A stretch of DNA of 64,000 nt from Haloplanus natans DSM 17983 (GTDB lineage: Archaea; Halobacteriota; Halobacteria; Halobacteriales; Haloferacaceae), in the NCBI RefSeq assembly GCF_000427685.1, contig NZ_KE386573.1:3022938-3086937 (forward strand), read 5' to 3'. Below the pieces are notes generated by a model that worked only from the letters and a program-made list of their open reading frames with translations, made no database searches and was not told the DNA's origin. Shown here in pieces: positions 51,420-59,848 of the stretch. A program made the position numbers and the translations under genes. Position 1 is the first letter of the stretch. Each line of letters opens with the position of its first letter.

Positions 51420-51530
51420 CGTCTTTACTGGGGCGCGAGCGGGCAAAAGGCTGACCCGTCGATGGCGACGTTTTCACGGATGATAATCCTCGCCTCGCTT
51501 TCTTTCCGGTCGGTCGGTTATCGGTCGCCT

Positions 51531-52478
51531 ATGTCGAACGCTGCATCCGAACTCGACGCGGGGGTCGACGACGAACTGGACGGCGAGGTGCAACAGGATA
51601 TCGATCGGCAGGAGGACTACGACAACGAGGCGGCCAGCGAGATCCAGACCTCTATCGCCGAGTTACAGGGGAGTTCGGAGGAGATCGCCGAGCGGACGCG
51701 GGAGATCACGGACCACACGACCGAGCAGTACGAGCGGATGACGGAGGTGGCGGGCGAGATTTCGAATCTGAGCGCCGCCGTCGAGGAGGTGGCGTCGTCG
51801 GCGGAACAGGTCGCGGCCGCCAGCGAACGCGCGGACGACCTCACCGGCGAGGGCCACGAGGCGGTACAGCGGGTCGCCGCCGCGATGGAACAGATCGAGA
51901 AGTCGACGACGAACGTCGTCGACGACGTCCGCGCGGTCGAGGAAGCGGTCGCCGAAATCGACGAAGTGGTCGAGATCATCAACGACATCGCGGATCAGAC
52001 GAACCTGCTCGCCTTGAACGCCAACATCGAGGCGGCGCGGGCGGGCGAGGAGGGTGAGGGGTTCGCCGTCGTCGCCAACGAGGTCAAGAGCCTGGCCGAG
52101 GAGTCACAGGAACACGCCGCCGACATCGAACGACGCGTCGACGGGATACAGGACTCCACGTCGACCGCCGCGGAGAGTTTGGGCGAGACACAGGACGCCG
52201 TCGGCGAGGGGGTCGCCGCCACCGAGGACGCCCTCGACATCCTCGACGACATCGACTCCTCGGTCTCGGAGGTGAACGACGGGATCGACGAGGTGGCCGA
52301 AGCCACCGACGAACAGGCCGCCGGCCACGAGGAGATCGCGAGCATGACCGAGAACGTCACCACGGACGCCGAACGGATCGTCGGCGAGACCGAAGAGATC
52401 GCCGACGAGGTGGACGAACAGACCGAACGGATCGAGGATATCGACCGCGCCGTCGGGGCGTTGGTTGACGACCTATAA
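51531..52478 (+). CDS. Soluble methyl-accepting-type signal transducer
   Basis: A 315-residue protein made almost entirely of the coiled-coil chemotaxis signalling domain. The hairpin tip is the canonical sequence EIINDIADQTNLLALNANIE, then AARAGEEGEGFAVVANEVKS, with heptads on both sides. No membrane segment, no HAMP domain and no sensor domain are present; the N-terminal 40 residues are acidic and unstructured. It should dock to CheA/CheW in the cytoplasm. Its last 6 bp overlap the convergent gene. Confidence 0.88.
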   Translation: MSNAASELDAGVDDELDGEVQQDIDRQEDYDNEAASEIQTSIAELQGSSEEIAERTREITDHTTEQYERMTEVAGEISNLSAAVEEVASSAEQVAAASERADDLTGEGHEAVQRVAAAMEQIEKSTTNVVDDVRAVEEAVAEIDEVVEIINDIADQTNLLALNANIEAARAGEEGEGFAVVANEVKSLAEESQEHAADIERRVDGIQDSTSTAAESLGETQDAVGEGVAATEDALDILDDIDSSVSEVNDGIDEVAEATDEQAAGHEEIASMTENVTTDAERIVGETEEIADEVDEQTERIEDIDRAVGALVDDL

Positions 52479-52742
52479 CGACCGGCTCTCGACCGCCGGA
52501 TCGACGCCCGCGGCGTCCAGATCGATCCGCACCCGTTCACGGAGCGGGTCGGGGACCGTCCCCCGACCCACCGGCACCGCCGTCTCCCCGTCGCCTCTCA
52601 CCTTCCAGTAGAGCACGCAGTCACTCGGCGCGTAGTACTCGACCGAGTACCGATCACCCTCGCCGCGGTAGTGGACGCGGGCGGCGAAGCCCTCGGCACG
52701 CCAGCCCTCACGGTCGGCGAGGGCGTCGATCACGTCCGTCAT
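52473..52742 (-). CDS. Small conserved haloarchaeal protein
   Basis: An 89-residue acidic protein: TDVIDALADREGWRAEGFA, VHYRGEGDRYSVEYYAPSD and CVLYWKVRGDGETAVPVG. The core is a predicted beta-sheet with aromatic residues (YYAPSDCVLYW). No known function. It follows the DUF192 lipoprotein gene with a 4-bp ATGA overlap, so the two are co-translated. Confidence 0.66.
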   Translation of the reverse strand: MTDVIDALADREGWRAEGFAARVHYRGEGDRYSVEYYAPSDCVLYWKVRGDGETAVPVGRGTVPDPLRERVRIDLDAAGVDPAVESRSL

Positions 52743-53278
52743 CGGCCCTCGATCCGAACCCGGTCGCCGACGTCGATACCCGTCCGGTTCGTATAGCCCA
52801 TCGGCACTTCGAGGACGAACTTCGCCCGGCCCGAGTACTGTGTCAGGTCGCCGTCGGATTCGACCGGCGCGTGGTGGATGGCCGTGATCGTCCCGTCCGC
52901 GCCGATAAACACCATATCGAGCGGGAAGGCCATATCGCGCATCACGAACGCGCGGTCACCCTCGCTATCGAACACGAACAGCATCCCCTGGCCGGGTTCG
53001 AGCGCGCTCGTGTCGCTCAGGCCGGTGTACTGTTTCGAGAAGGTGTCGGCCACCCATACGTCGACCGTCGCCACCGCCGTCCCGTTCGCGTCGAGGAGGA
53101 CGACGGTCGCCGTGTCGTAGTCGCTTCCGGGCGTCGATACCGGCGCGCTCGTCGCCGTCGCGGCCGTGCCGGGCGCGTCGGTGGCCGTCGCGGTCGGTGC
53201 CGTCGGTCCCACGCCCGAACAGCCGGCGAGGCCGACGAGGAGGACGACGAGGAGGGGCCGGATCGCTCGACGGAGCAT
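52739..53278 (-). CDS. DUF192-domain lipoprotein
   Basis: A 179-residue exported protein with signal and lipobox (LVGLAGCSG), a Thr/Ala-rich linker and a C-terminal DUF192 domain (residues 65-178). Domain motifs: WVADTFSKQYTGLSDTSAL, GMLFVFDSEGDRAFVMRDM and FPLDMVFIGADG, then PMGYTNRTGIDVGD. Family role unknown, possibly a small-ligand or cell-surface function. Overlaps the downstream gene by 4 bp (ATGA). Confidence 0.86.
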   Translation of the reverse strand: MLRRAIRPLLVVLLVGLAGCSGVGPTAPTATATDAPGTAATATSAPVSTPGSDYDTATVVLLDANGTAVATVDVWVADTFSKQYTGLSDTSALEPGQGMLFVFDSEGDRAFVMRDMAFPLDMVFIGADGTITAIHHAPVESDGDLTQYSGRAKFVLEVPMGYTNRTGIDVGDRVRIEGR

Positions 53279-53364
53279 AGTGGACGAATCGCGTCCGCGG
53301 CCCTAAGGGTTTCGCGACCCGAGACAGAAACCGTTATTCGGTCGGGGGACGGTGTTCGTGCCGA

Positions 53365-53438
53365 GGGCTCGTGGTCTAGCTGGTTATGACGCGGCCTTTA
53401 CAAGGCCGAAGTCGGTGGTTCGAATCCGCCCGAGCCCA
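53365..53438 (+). tRNA. tRNA-Val (UAC)
   Basis: Cloverleaf: acceptor GGGCTCG/CGAGCCC, anticodon stem CGGCC/GGCCG with loop TTTACAA (anticodon UAC), T stem GGTGG... reading CGGTGGTTCGAATCCGCC, discriminator A. No intron. Followed by a second copy of its T arm and acceptor end. Confidence 0.96.
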
Positions 53439-53561
53439 CTACTTCTGTGCGAGCGTCAGCGAGCACGAAGTCGGTACCGAGGGCGATTCGAATCAGGGAA
53501 CGGAGCGAACGTAGCGAGCGGAGTGACCGTGGTTCGAATCCGCCCGAGCCCACTACTTCTG
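53415..53561 (+). repeat. Direct repeat of the tRNA-Val 3' end
   Basis: 33 bp starting GTGGTTCGAATCCGCCCG are repeated perfectly: 53415-53447 (the tRNA end plus CTACTTCTG) and 53529-53561. The 81-bp spacer holds GATTCGAATC (53485-53494) and CGGAGCGAACGTAGCGAGCG. Confidence 0.93.
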
Positions 53562-53579
53562 CGCGTCGTCCGAGTCCGC

Positions 53580-54026
53580 TCACTCCGCCCGCGGCGACTG
53601 CCGGCCGCTCGACTCGTCGACGGAAAGTTCGTACCAGTTCGACTCGATATCCGCCAGCGGCCGGTCGAACACCGGCGCCCCGACGACGGTGGCGAAGTCG
53701 GCGAACACGGCGGCGGCGTCGACGGCTTCGGGCGAGTCGTCCGGGATGGCCGACAGGTCGCCGTCGACGACGACGCTACGCCACTCGTCGACGCCCTCCC
53801 ACTCGTACGCGACGAGATTCACCGCCGGCGAGTCGTCGAGATACGCCGCTTTCTTGCCGTCTTCGGCCCCCAGTGGTTGGAAAATGACGCGCTCGTTCAC
53901 CACGTCGTAGCCGAACGACACCGGGAGTCCGTACGGCACCTCGCCGCCGAACGAGAGCACACCGTGGCCCCGTCGTGCGAGAAACGATCCGATCTCCTCG
54001 TCCGACATCTCGACGCCGTACTCCAT
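53580..54026 (-). CDS. Pyridoxamine 5'-phosphate oxidase-family protein
   Basis: A 148-residue split-barrel FMN/F420-binding-type protein. Motifs: SDEEIGSFLARRGHGVLSFG at the N-terminus and GLPVSFGYDVVNERVIFQPL, KKAAYLDDSPAVNLVAYE in the barrel. Members bind flavin, F420 or heme and reduce varied substrates; this one is generic. ATG ending at 54026 (MEYGVEMSDEE). Confidence 0.82.
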   Translation of the reverse strand: MEYGVEMSDEEIGSFLARRGHGVLSFGGEVPYGLPVSFGYDVVNERVIFQPLGAEDGKKAAYLDDSPAVNLVAYEWEGVDEWRSVVVDGDLSAIPDDSPEAVDAAAVFADFATVVGAPVFDRPLADIESNWYELSVDESSGRQSPRAE

Positions 54027-54200
54027 AGTGGGCCGGTTCCGTCGGCGCATCAAGAAACCCCTGACATCGGTCGGCCCAGGGACTCGTTCGGGCCAGGCCT
54101 GGTCGGGGACGACCCACGGGCCGCTGATCCGTCTCGGACGAACTAGTGGAAGTCGATGTCGGTGGTTCGCCGTCCCGTCGTGGCGACCCGTCGGGACCCC

Positions 54201-54545
54201 TTACGCCGGACTCGCCGTCGCCCGCAGGTCATCCGTCCCTTCCGGTACGTCGACCGAGAACGTCACCCGCTTTCGCTCGTCGGCCCCCATATCCGTCGTC
54301 TGGGTCTCGTCGAGGAGGACCGTCCCCTCGCTGTCGAGCAGTTCGAGCGTCACGTCCACGTCGCCGGCGGCGCCGTCGTTTTGCACGGTGACGAAGATGT
54401 CGGTATCGCCGAGGAGGGAGTCGATACCCCCGTCGACTTCCGTCCCGACGACGGTCGGATCGGGACCGGAGATGGCGCTACAGCCGGCGAGGCCGGTCAC
54501 GAGTGTGAGACCGAGGCCGCCGAGGACCGCGCGTCTGGAGTACAT
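54201..54545 (-). CDS. Tat-type lipoprotein, small, unknown function
   Basis: A 114-residue exported lipoprotein: MYSRRAVLGGLGLTLVTG then LAGC lipobox. The mature part has a likely beta-sandwich: VVGTEVDGGIDSLLGDTDIF, TVQNDGAAGDVDVTLELLDS and RKRVTFSVDVPEGTDD, typical of haloarchaeal FxLYD/CARDB-like surface domains. Divergent or adjacent genes are on the same strand; the next lipoprotein gene begins 40 bp upstream. Confidence 0.75.
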   Translation of the reverse strand: MYSRRAVLGGLGLTLVTGLAGCSAISGPDPTVVGTEVDGGIDSLLGDTDIFVTVQNDGAAGDVDVTLELLDSEGTVLLDETQTTDMGADERKRVTFSVDVPEGTDDLRATASPA

Positions 54546-54584
54546 GGGCGGCGTTCGGTGATCGCCTCCTAAGGCCCTTCTGGC

Positions 54585-55556
54585 CTACAACAGGCGGATC
54601 AACGAGTTCTCCACCTCGCCGGCGACGGTGAGAAGCCGGCCGTCGCGGGTGAACTCCCCGATGGGTTGGCCGACGTGGCGGAGTCGGATCTCCTCCTCGA
54701 CCGCGTCCCGATCGATCGTCGCGTCGGGTGGGAGGACGTACGTGCGCTCGGTTCGGGTCGTCGCGCCCTGTACGTCGAGGCGGCGGCCGGTGGCGACGGC
54801 CTTGCTCAGGGCGTAATCCTCCGCTGCAGGCTGGAGTTCGCGCCCGCTGACGTAGTCGGCGGTGCCGAAGTGGTCGATCAAGAGGGCGAGGCCTTCGTCC
54901 TCGTCGGGTCGAATCGTGCCGGCGGCGTGTTGTGCGACGGCCGTTTCGAGCGGCGTCGCTGCGGACGCGTCGGTGCCGATGCTGACGATCACGTCGGGGT
55001 GGAGGCCGACGACGCGGAGCCGGCCGTTTTCGGTCCGGACGAACCGCTGGAAGTCGTCGACGGCGCCGTCGGCGTCGAAGCCGGCAGTGTCGAGGGCGAC
55101 CCGGAGCGCCGACGGGTCGAACGACCCGGCCGCGACGCGGTAGGACTCGTTGGCGACGCTGGTGTGGTTGACCGTGAGGACCGATTCGAGCGCGGCAACG
55201 GGCACCTCGAAGCCGAAGTACGACCCGGTTCGCTGGCGCCAGTAGGTATCGAGCGACTCGGCGAAGTCGGCAGTGGCGTCGGCGCGGACGGCCGCCAGTG
55301 AGAGGTGGCTGAACTCGTAGGTGTACGGCGAGACGGGGGTGGGGGCGACGAGCCACGAGCGGTACGGCGAGAGCGAGCGGTCGCCGGGGGTCGGCGTGGG
55401 TTCGGACGTGGCCGTCGGAGTGGCGGTTCGCGTCGCGGTGGCGGTGGCCGTCGCCGTCGTCGTGGGGACGGGTGTCGACGGCGACGATCCGGCGTCCGAA
55501 CAGCCGGCGAGTGGGCTCAGTCCGGCCAGTGCGAGGAGGTAGGCGCGCCGCTGCAT
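54585..55556 (-). CDS. Lipoprotein with Thr-rich linker, unknown function
   Basis: A 323-residue exported lipoprotein. Signal MQRRAYLLALAGLSPLAGC (lipobox), then a Thr/Pro/Ala linker (residues 25-60) and a globular acidic part of about 260 residues with repeats of a FGFEVP/YVSGREL type but no known domain. ATG ending at 55556, 85 bp from the divergent srp54 start. In the same direction as the preceding small lipoprotein gene, so they may be co-transcribed. Confidence 0.72.
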   Translation of the reverse strand: MQRRAYLLALAGLSPLAGCSDAGSSPSTPVPTTTATATATATRTATPTATSEPTPTPGDRSLSPYRSWLVAPTPVSPYTYEFSHLSLAAVRADATADFAESLDTYWRQRTGSYFGFEVPVAALESVLTVNHTSVANESYRVAAGSFDPSALRVALDTAGFDADGAVDDFQRFVRTENGRLRVVGLHPDVIVSIGTDASAATPLETAVAQHAAGTIRPDEDEGLALLIDHFGTADYVSGRELQPAAEDYALSKAVATGRRLDVQGATTRTERTYVLPPDATIDRDAVEEEIRLRHVGQPIGEFTRDGRLLTVAGEVENSLIRLL

Positions 55557-55640
55557 CGGGCGGCGTAGGGTAGGGAGTGACTTATACTCGTTCCCGTCGT
55601 GAACAAAGCCTTTACCGGCGCCAGCGCGTATCGAGGGGTA

Positions 55641-57038
55641 ATGGTACTCGACAATCTGGGGAGTTCCCTGCGCGGCACCTTCTCGAAACTGCAGGGGAAG
55701 TCCCGTCTCGACGAGGACGACGTCTCGGAGGTCGTCAAGGAGATTCAGCGCTCCTTGCTCCAGGCGGACGTCGACGTCTCCCTCGTGATGGCGCTCTCGG
55801 ACTCGATCGAGACGCGCGCGCTCGAAGAGGAACCGCCGGGCGGGACGAGCGCCCGCGATCACGTCCTCAAGATCGTCTACGAGGAACTGGTCGATCTGAT
55901 CGGCGAGTCGACGGAGATTCCGCTGGAACCGCAGACGATCCTGCTCGCCGGCCTCCAGGGTTCGGGCAAAACCACCTCCGCGGCGAAGATGGCGTGGTGG
56001 TTCTCGAAGAAGGGGCTCCGCCCCGCGGTCATCCAGACCGACACCTTCCGTCCCGGTGCGTACGATCAGGCCGAGCAGATGGCCGACCGCGCCGAGGTGG
56101 AGTTCTACGGCGACCCCGACGCCGACGACCCCGTTCGGATCGCCCGTGAGGGGCTGGAAGCGACGGCCGACGCCGATGTACATATCGTCGACACGGCGGG
56201 TCGACACGCCCTCGAAGACGACCTGATCGCCGAGATCGAGGAGATAGACTCGGCCGTCGATCCCGACCGCTCGCTGCTCGTCCTCGACGCCGCTATCGGG
56301 CAGGGCGCCAAGGATCAGGCCCAGCAGTTCGACGCGTCGATCGGCATCGACGGCGTCGTCATCACCAAACTCGACGGGACGGCGAAGGGTGGGGGCGCCC
56401 TCACTGCCGTCAACGAAACCGAGTCCTCCATTGCCTTCCTCGGCACCGGCGAGACGGTACAGGACATCGAGCGCTTCGAGCCCAACGGCTTCATCTCCCG
56501 CCTGCTGGGGATGGGCGACCTCAAACAGCTCTCCGAGCGGGTCGAACGCGCGATGGCCGAGACGGGCGAGGAAGAGGACGACTGGGACCCCCAAGACATA
56601 ATGAAGGGGTCCTTTACCCTGAAGGATATGCAGAAACAGATGGAGGCGATGAACAACATGGGGCCGCTAGATCAGGTGATGGACATGATCCCCGGGATGG
56701 GCGGCGGCCTCATGGATCAGTTGCCCGACGACGCCATGGACGTGACCCAAGACCGGATGCGGAAATTCGACGTGGCGATGGACTCGATGACCGAGGAGGA
56801 GTTGGAGAACCCGCGCGTCATCGGCCAGGAACGCGTCGAGCGCATCGCCCGCGGCGCCGGCGTCGACGCCGAGTCGATTCGCGAACTCCTCGAACAGCAC
56901 AAGATGATGGAGCGGACGATCAAGCAGTTCCAGGGGATGGGCGACGGCGATATGCAGCGGATGATGAAAAAGATGCAGCAAGGCGACGGCGGTGGCGGCG
57001 GGATGGGTGGCATGGGCGGCATGGGTCCGTTCGGGTAG
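55641..57038 (+). CDS. srp54: Signal recognition particle protein Srp54
   Basis: GTPase of the signal recognition particle, binding 7S RNA and signal peptides. The NG domain (residues 1-300) has Walker [27 protein letters not shown] and [12 protein letters not shown]. The M domain (residues 310-440) is Met-rich ([20 protein letters not shown]) and ends in a Gly-rich tail of GGMGG repeats. Length is 465 residues, normal. ATG at 55641. Confidence 0.97.
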   Translation: MVLDNLGSSLRGTFSKLQGKSRLDEDDVSEVVKEIQRSLLQADVDVSLVMALSDSIETRALEEEPPGGTSARDHVLKIVYEELVDLIGESTEIPLEPQTILLAGLQGSGKTTSAAKMAWWFSKKGLRPAVIQTDTFRPGAYDQAEQMADRAEVEFYGDPDADDPVRIAREGLEATADADVHIVDTAGRHALEDDLIAEIEEIDSAVDPDRSLLVLDAAIGQGAKDQAQQFDASIGIDGVVITKLDGTAKGGGALTAVNETESSIAFLGTGETVQDIERFEPNGFISRLLGMGDLKQLSERVERAMAETGEEEDDWDPQDIMKGSFTLKDMQKQMEAMNNMGPLDQVMDMIPGMGGGLMDQLPDDAMDVTQDRMRKFDVAMDSMTEEELENPRVIGQERVERIARGAGVDAESIRELLEQHKMMERTIKQFQGMGDGDMQRMMKKMQQGDGGGGGMGGMGGMGPFG

Positions 57039-57202
57039 GCGTCGGCCGGCCGGAACGGTCGCACTTTTATCCGTGACCGTCCATCCCTCGCCGTGTCGCT
57101 CGTCGCCCGCCGCTGGCTCCGTCGCCGCACGCTCGGTGGACTCGCACAGACACGGTGAGGGAGTCGGCCGACTTTTCATCCCGGCCCGCATTGCTCCCCA
57201 CG

Positions 57203-57784
57203 ATGACCGTCCGCGAGGTGGCCGTGGCGGCGTACCGCGAGGCGCTCCCCGCCCTCGGCGCCAGCCTCGTCGGTGGCCTGCTCGCCGGCGTCGTCCTCGG
57301 CGGGATGCGATCCGACCTCCGCGCAGTCGAAGGGTTGCTCGTCCTCGTCCCCGCGCTCCTCGCCACCCGCGGCAACGTCTACGGCTCGCTGGGCGCGCGG
57401 CTGGCGACCGGGCTCCACCAGGGGTTGATCGAACCGCGGGTTCGGGCCGGCGACCGGCGCATCCGGGCGGCCGCGGCGGCGGCGCTCGCCAACGGTATCG
57501 TCGCCTCGGTGTTCGCCGCGACGGCCGCGTTCGCGGTTCTGACGACCCTGGGATCGCCCGTCGCGAGCCTCGGGCGGCTGGTCGGTATCGCGCTCGTTGC
57601 CGGCCTTCTCTCTGGAAGTACGCTCGTCGTCGTCGTCGTCACCGTCGTCTTCGCGGGCTACCGCCGCGGCCACAACCCCGACACGCTCGTCGGGCCGCTC
57701 GTCACCACCACCGGCGACGTCTTCGGCGTCCTCTTCTTGCTGGTCGCGGTCCGAACCGTCGCGCTCGTCCTCGGGGGTGTCTGA
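57203..57784 (+). CDS. MgtE-type magnesium transporter membrane domain, first half
   Basis: A 193-residue protein equal to only the membrane part of MgtE (no N or CBS domain). The signatures LVLVPALLATRGNVYGSLGA and RLATGLHQG appear near residues 45-75, and GPLVTTTGDVFGVLFLL near the C-terminus. About five helices. Its stop is directly followed by the next gene (GTG at 57785), which encodes a second such half, so the pair probably forms a heterodimer. Confidence 0.84.
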   Translation: MTVREVAVAAYREALPALGASLVGGLLAGVVLGGMRSDLRAVEGLLVLVPALLATRGNVYGSLGARLATGLHQGLIEPRVRAGDRRIRAAAAAALANGIVASVFAATAAFAVLTTLGSPVASLGRLVGIALVAGLLSGSTLVVVVVTVVFAGYRRGHNPDTLVGPLVTTTGDVFGVLFLLVAVRTVALVLGGV

Positions 57785-58342
57785 GTGACGACCGACTGGA
57801 CCGTCCGGGCCATCACGCGGGCGATGCTGCCCGTCCTCCTCCTCCTGACGCTCGTCGAACTCGGCAGCGGCCTCGTCCTCGGGAGCTTCGAGGATACCCT
57901 CCTTCGATACCCCTCCTTGCTCGTTCTCGTCCCCGTCACCATCGGCACCGCCGGCAACCTTGGTAGCGTCCTCGCGGCCCGTCTCTCCACTGCCTTCCAC
58001 CTCGGTACCCTCTCTTTTGCCCCGGACGACGAGACGCTCGTGGGCAACGCCCTCGCCACCGTCGCTCTCGCGGCCACCGTCTTCCCCGTCGTCGGCCTCG
58101 GGGCCTGGAGCCTGAGCGCGCTCACCGGCTCGACCGACCTCTCGCCGTGGACCGTCCTCGCCGTCTCGCTGTCCAGTGGCCTCTCGCTCGCCGTCCTCGC
58201 CGTCGTCGTCACCGTCGTTGCCACCTACGCCGCCTATCGCCTCGAACTCGACCCCGACGACGTGGTGATCCCCGTCGTCACCAACACCTGCGACGTGCTC
58301 GGGGTCGTCCTGCTCTACGTCGCCGTCCTCGTGTTCGTCTAG
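57785..58342 (+). CDS. MgtE-type magnesium transporter membrane domain, second half
   Basis: A 185-residue partner of the preceding protein, same fold: PSLLVLVPVTIGTAGNLGSV and LAARLSTAFHLGTLS correspond to the first signature, and IPVVTNTCDVLGVVLLY to the second. Helices and Asp/Asn at the MgtE cation site are kept. It begins with GTG immediately after the previous stop, and its last 4 bp overlap the end of the convergent yjbQ gene. Confidence 0.82.
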   Translation: MTTDWTVRAITRAMLPVLLLLTLVELGSGLVLGSFEDTLLRYPSLLVLVPVTIGTAGNLGSVLAARLSTAFHLGTLSFAPDDETLVGNALATVALAATVFPVVGLGAWSLSALTGSTDLSPWTVLAVSLSSGLSLAVLAVVVTVVATYAAYRLELDPDDVVIPVVTNTCDVLGVVLLYVAVLVFV

Positions 58343-58713
58343 ACGACTCGGACCGTCCGCTCTCGGGGACCGTCACACTCCACCAAGAGCACCGACTGCC
58401 ACCGCCCGAGCGCCGGTTCGCCATCTACCACCGGCACCGTCGCCGACGGCCCCAGCAGCATCGCCCGCAGGTGCGAATCCGCATTCCCGTCGAGTTCGTC
58501 GTGGCGCCAGCCCTCGTCGGGCACCAGATTCGAAAGGAACGTTCGGACATCCTCCAGCAACCGTGGTTCGGCCTCGTTGACGACGACGCCCGCGGTGGTG
58601 TGGTCGACGAAGACGGTGGCCGTTCCCTCGTCCTCGCCCGCGACCGCCGCGGCGACTCGGTCGGTCACGTCCACGACATCGAGCCGTGCATCCGTCGAGA
58701 CGGTGAACTCCAT
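58339..58713 (-). CDS. YjbQ (UPF0047) family protein
   Basis: A 124-residue protein of the YjbQ family, which forms beta-barrel trimers with a conserved metal-binding His site and has weak thiamine-phosphate synthase activity in some bacteria. Motifs: VFVDHTTAGVVVNEAEPRLL, EGWRHDELDGNADSHLRAML, and the C-terminal GRWQSVLLVECDGPRER. All His residues are present. ATG ending at 58713. Confidence 0.88.
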   Translation of the reverse strand: MEFTVSTDARLDVVDVTDRVAAAVAGEDEGTATVFVDHTTAGVVVNEAEPRLLEDVRTFLSNLVPDEGWRHDELDGNADSHLRAMLLGPSATVPVVDGEPALGRWQSVLLVECDGPRERTVRVV

Positions 58714-58783
58714 ATTCGCCCTCGGTCGCCGGGGCGCAAAACTCCGGGGTAAGCTATTCGGTACCACGTGTCGTACGGCCGTC

Positions 58784-59299
58784 ATGGTCGACAGCCGAGA
58801 CTACGCGTTCGAAGGGGTTCGACCGACGATCCACGACGACGCCCGGGTGAGCCACGAGGCGACGCTCGTCGGCGACGTTCGCGTCGGAGCCGACGCGAGC
58901 GTCTGGCCCGGGGTCGTCCTCCGGGGCGACGTGGCGCCGGTCGAAGTCGGGGCGGAGTCACACGTCGGCGACGGCGCCGTGTTGCACGCGGCGTCGCTCG
59001 GCGACCGGGTCATGATCGGACACGGGGCCGTTCTCAACGAAGCGACGGTCGACGACGGGGCGCTCGTCGGGTTCAACACGACGGTCAACGCCGACGTGCA
59101 CGTCGGTGAACGCTGCATCGTCGCCTCCGGGACCGTCGTCCCGAACGGGTACGACATTCCGGCCGAGTCGTTCGTCCGCGGCGTGCCCGCGCGGGCGACG
59201 CCGCTCGACGAGACACGGATCGACGCCGAATCGATCTTCGAGGCGTACAGTACGGGTGGGTACACCGACCTCGCCTCACGACACAGCGAGCTATTCTGA
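58784..59299 (+). CDS. Gamma-carbonic-anhydrase-like hexapeptide protein
   Basis: A 171-residue left-handed beta-helix protein of the gamma-CA/YrdA family. Family motifs ASVWPGVVLRGDVAPVEVG and VGDGAVLHAASLG are present, and the second metal motif reads RVMIGHGAVLNEATVDD. In metal-active members this segment is GHGAVLHGC, so the third His ligand is Asn here. It therefore probably cannot bind zinc in the usual way. ATG at 58784. Confidence 0.86.
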   Translation: MVDSRDYAFEGVRPTIHDDARVSHEATLVGDVRVGADASVWPGVVLRGDVAPVEVGAESHVGDGAVLHAASLGDRVMIGHGAVLNEATVDDGALVGFNTTVNADVHVGERCIVASGTVVPNGYDIPAESFVRGVPARATPLDETRIDAESIFEAYSTGGYTDLASRHSELF

Positions 59300-59327
59300 C
59301 GCTCGCACGCCTCTCGGACCGAATCGG

Positions 59328-59493
59328 CGCCTCGCACTACCCGCTCACTCGTCCGACTGTACCGGTCGTCCGTCCTCCGTCGGCGGCGCGACGTGATCCA
59401 CGACCGTGGCCACGTCACGCCTCGCACTACCCGCTCACTCGTCCGACTGTACCGGTCGTCCGTCCTCCGTCGGCGGCGCGACGTGATCCACGA
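59328..59493 (+). repeat. 76-bp perfect direct repeat
   Basis: 76 bp beginning CGCCTCGCACTACCCGCTCA occur at 59328-59403 and 59418-59493, 90 bp apart start to start. The right copy is the last 59 bp of the UPF0201 coding region with its stop (59435-59437) plus 3' flank; the left copy lies past the stop. A recent tandem duplication is the simplest reading. Confidence 0.95.
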
Positions 59494-59848
59494 ACCCCTC
59501 CACCTCGGGGTCGTGAACCGTCACCTGCACCTCGATGTCACCGAGTTCGTCCGGGTTGCCGACCGCGAAATTTATTACGCTTTTGAACGCCGCCTGTTTC
59601 TTCAGCGCGAAGGCGAACCCCTCGTCGTCGGCCCGGCGGAAGAACTCGCGGCGGGCGGTGTCGAGAATTTCCTGTTCGTGGAGGCGCTCCGAGAACGCGT
59701 CCATCGAGTGGGCCTCGGCGACGAGCTGTCCCGGCTCCTCGCTGAGTTCCGCGTTCGGGAACAGGTTGCGCACCGCGTCGGCGACTCGATCCGTCACCTC
59801 GGTGTCGCGGACGGGAGCGACCACCCGCACGTCGATGCGGTGTATCAT
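59435..59848 (-). CDS. UPF0201-family RNA-binding-like protein
   Basis: A 137-residue protein (COG1325 type) found with exosome or ribosome-linked genes in archaea. Conserved: HRIDVRVVAPVRDTEVTDRV at the N-terminus, RREFFRRADDEGFAFALKKQ in the middle, and SVINFAVGNPDELGDIEVQV near the end. No catalytic motif. It starts inside the stop of the upstream UPF0200 gene (ATGA overlap), so the two are co-translated. Confidence 0.85.
   Translation of the reverse strand: MIHRIDVRVVAPVRDTEVTDRVADAVRNLFPNAELSEEPGQLVAEAHSMDAFSERLHEQEILDTARREFFRRADDEGFAFALKKQAAFKSVINFAVGNPDELGDIEVQVTVHDPEVEGFVDHVAPPTEDGRPVQSDE

Noticed and set aside
49632-51530. Long frame upstream of the chemotaxis transducer start that would extend it by over 600 residues.
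   Set aside because: That part is antisense to the ABC exporter, which has all ABC motifs. The transducer starts at ATG 51531.
53398-53583. Short - strand frame over the tRNA-Val repeats.
   Set aside because: Same artefact: antisense of the tRNA T arm and its copy.
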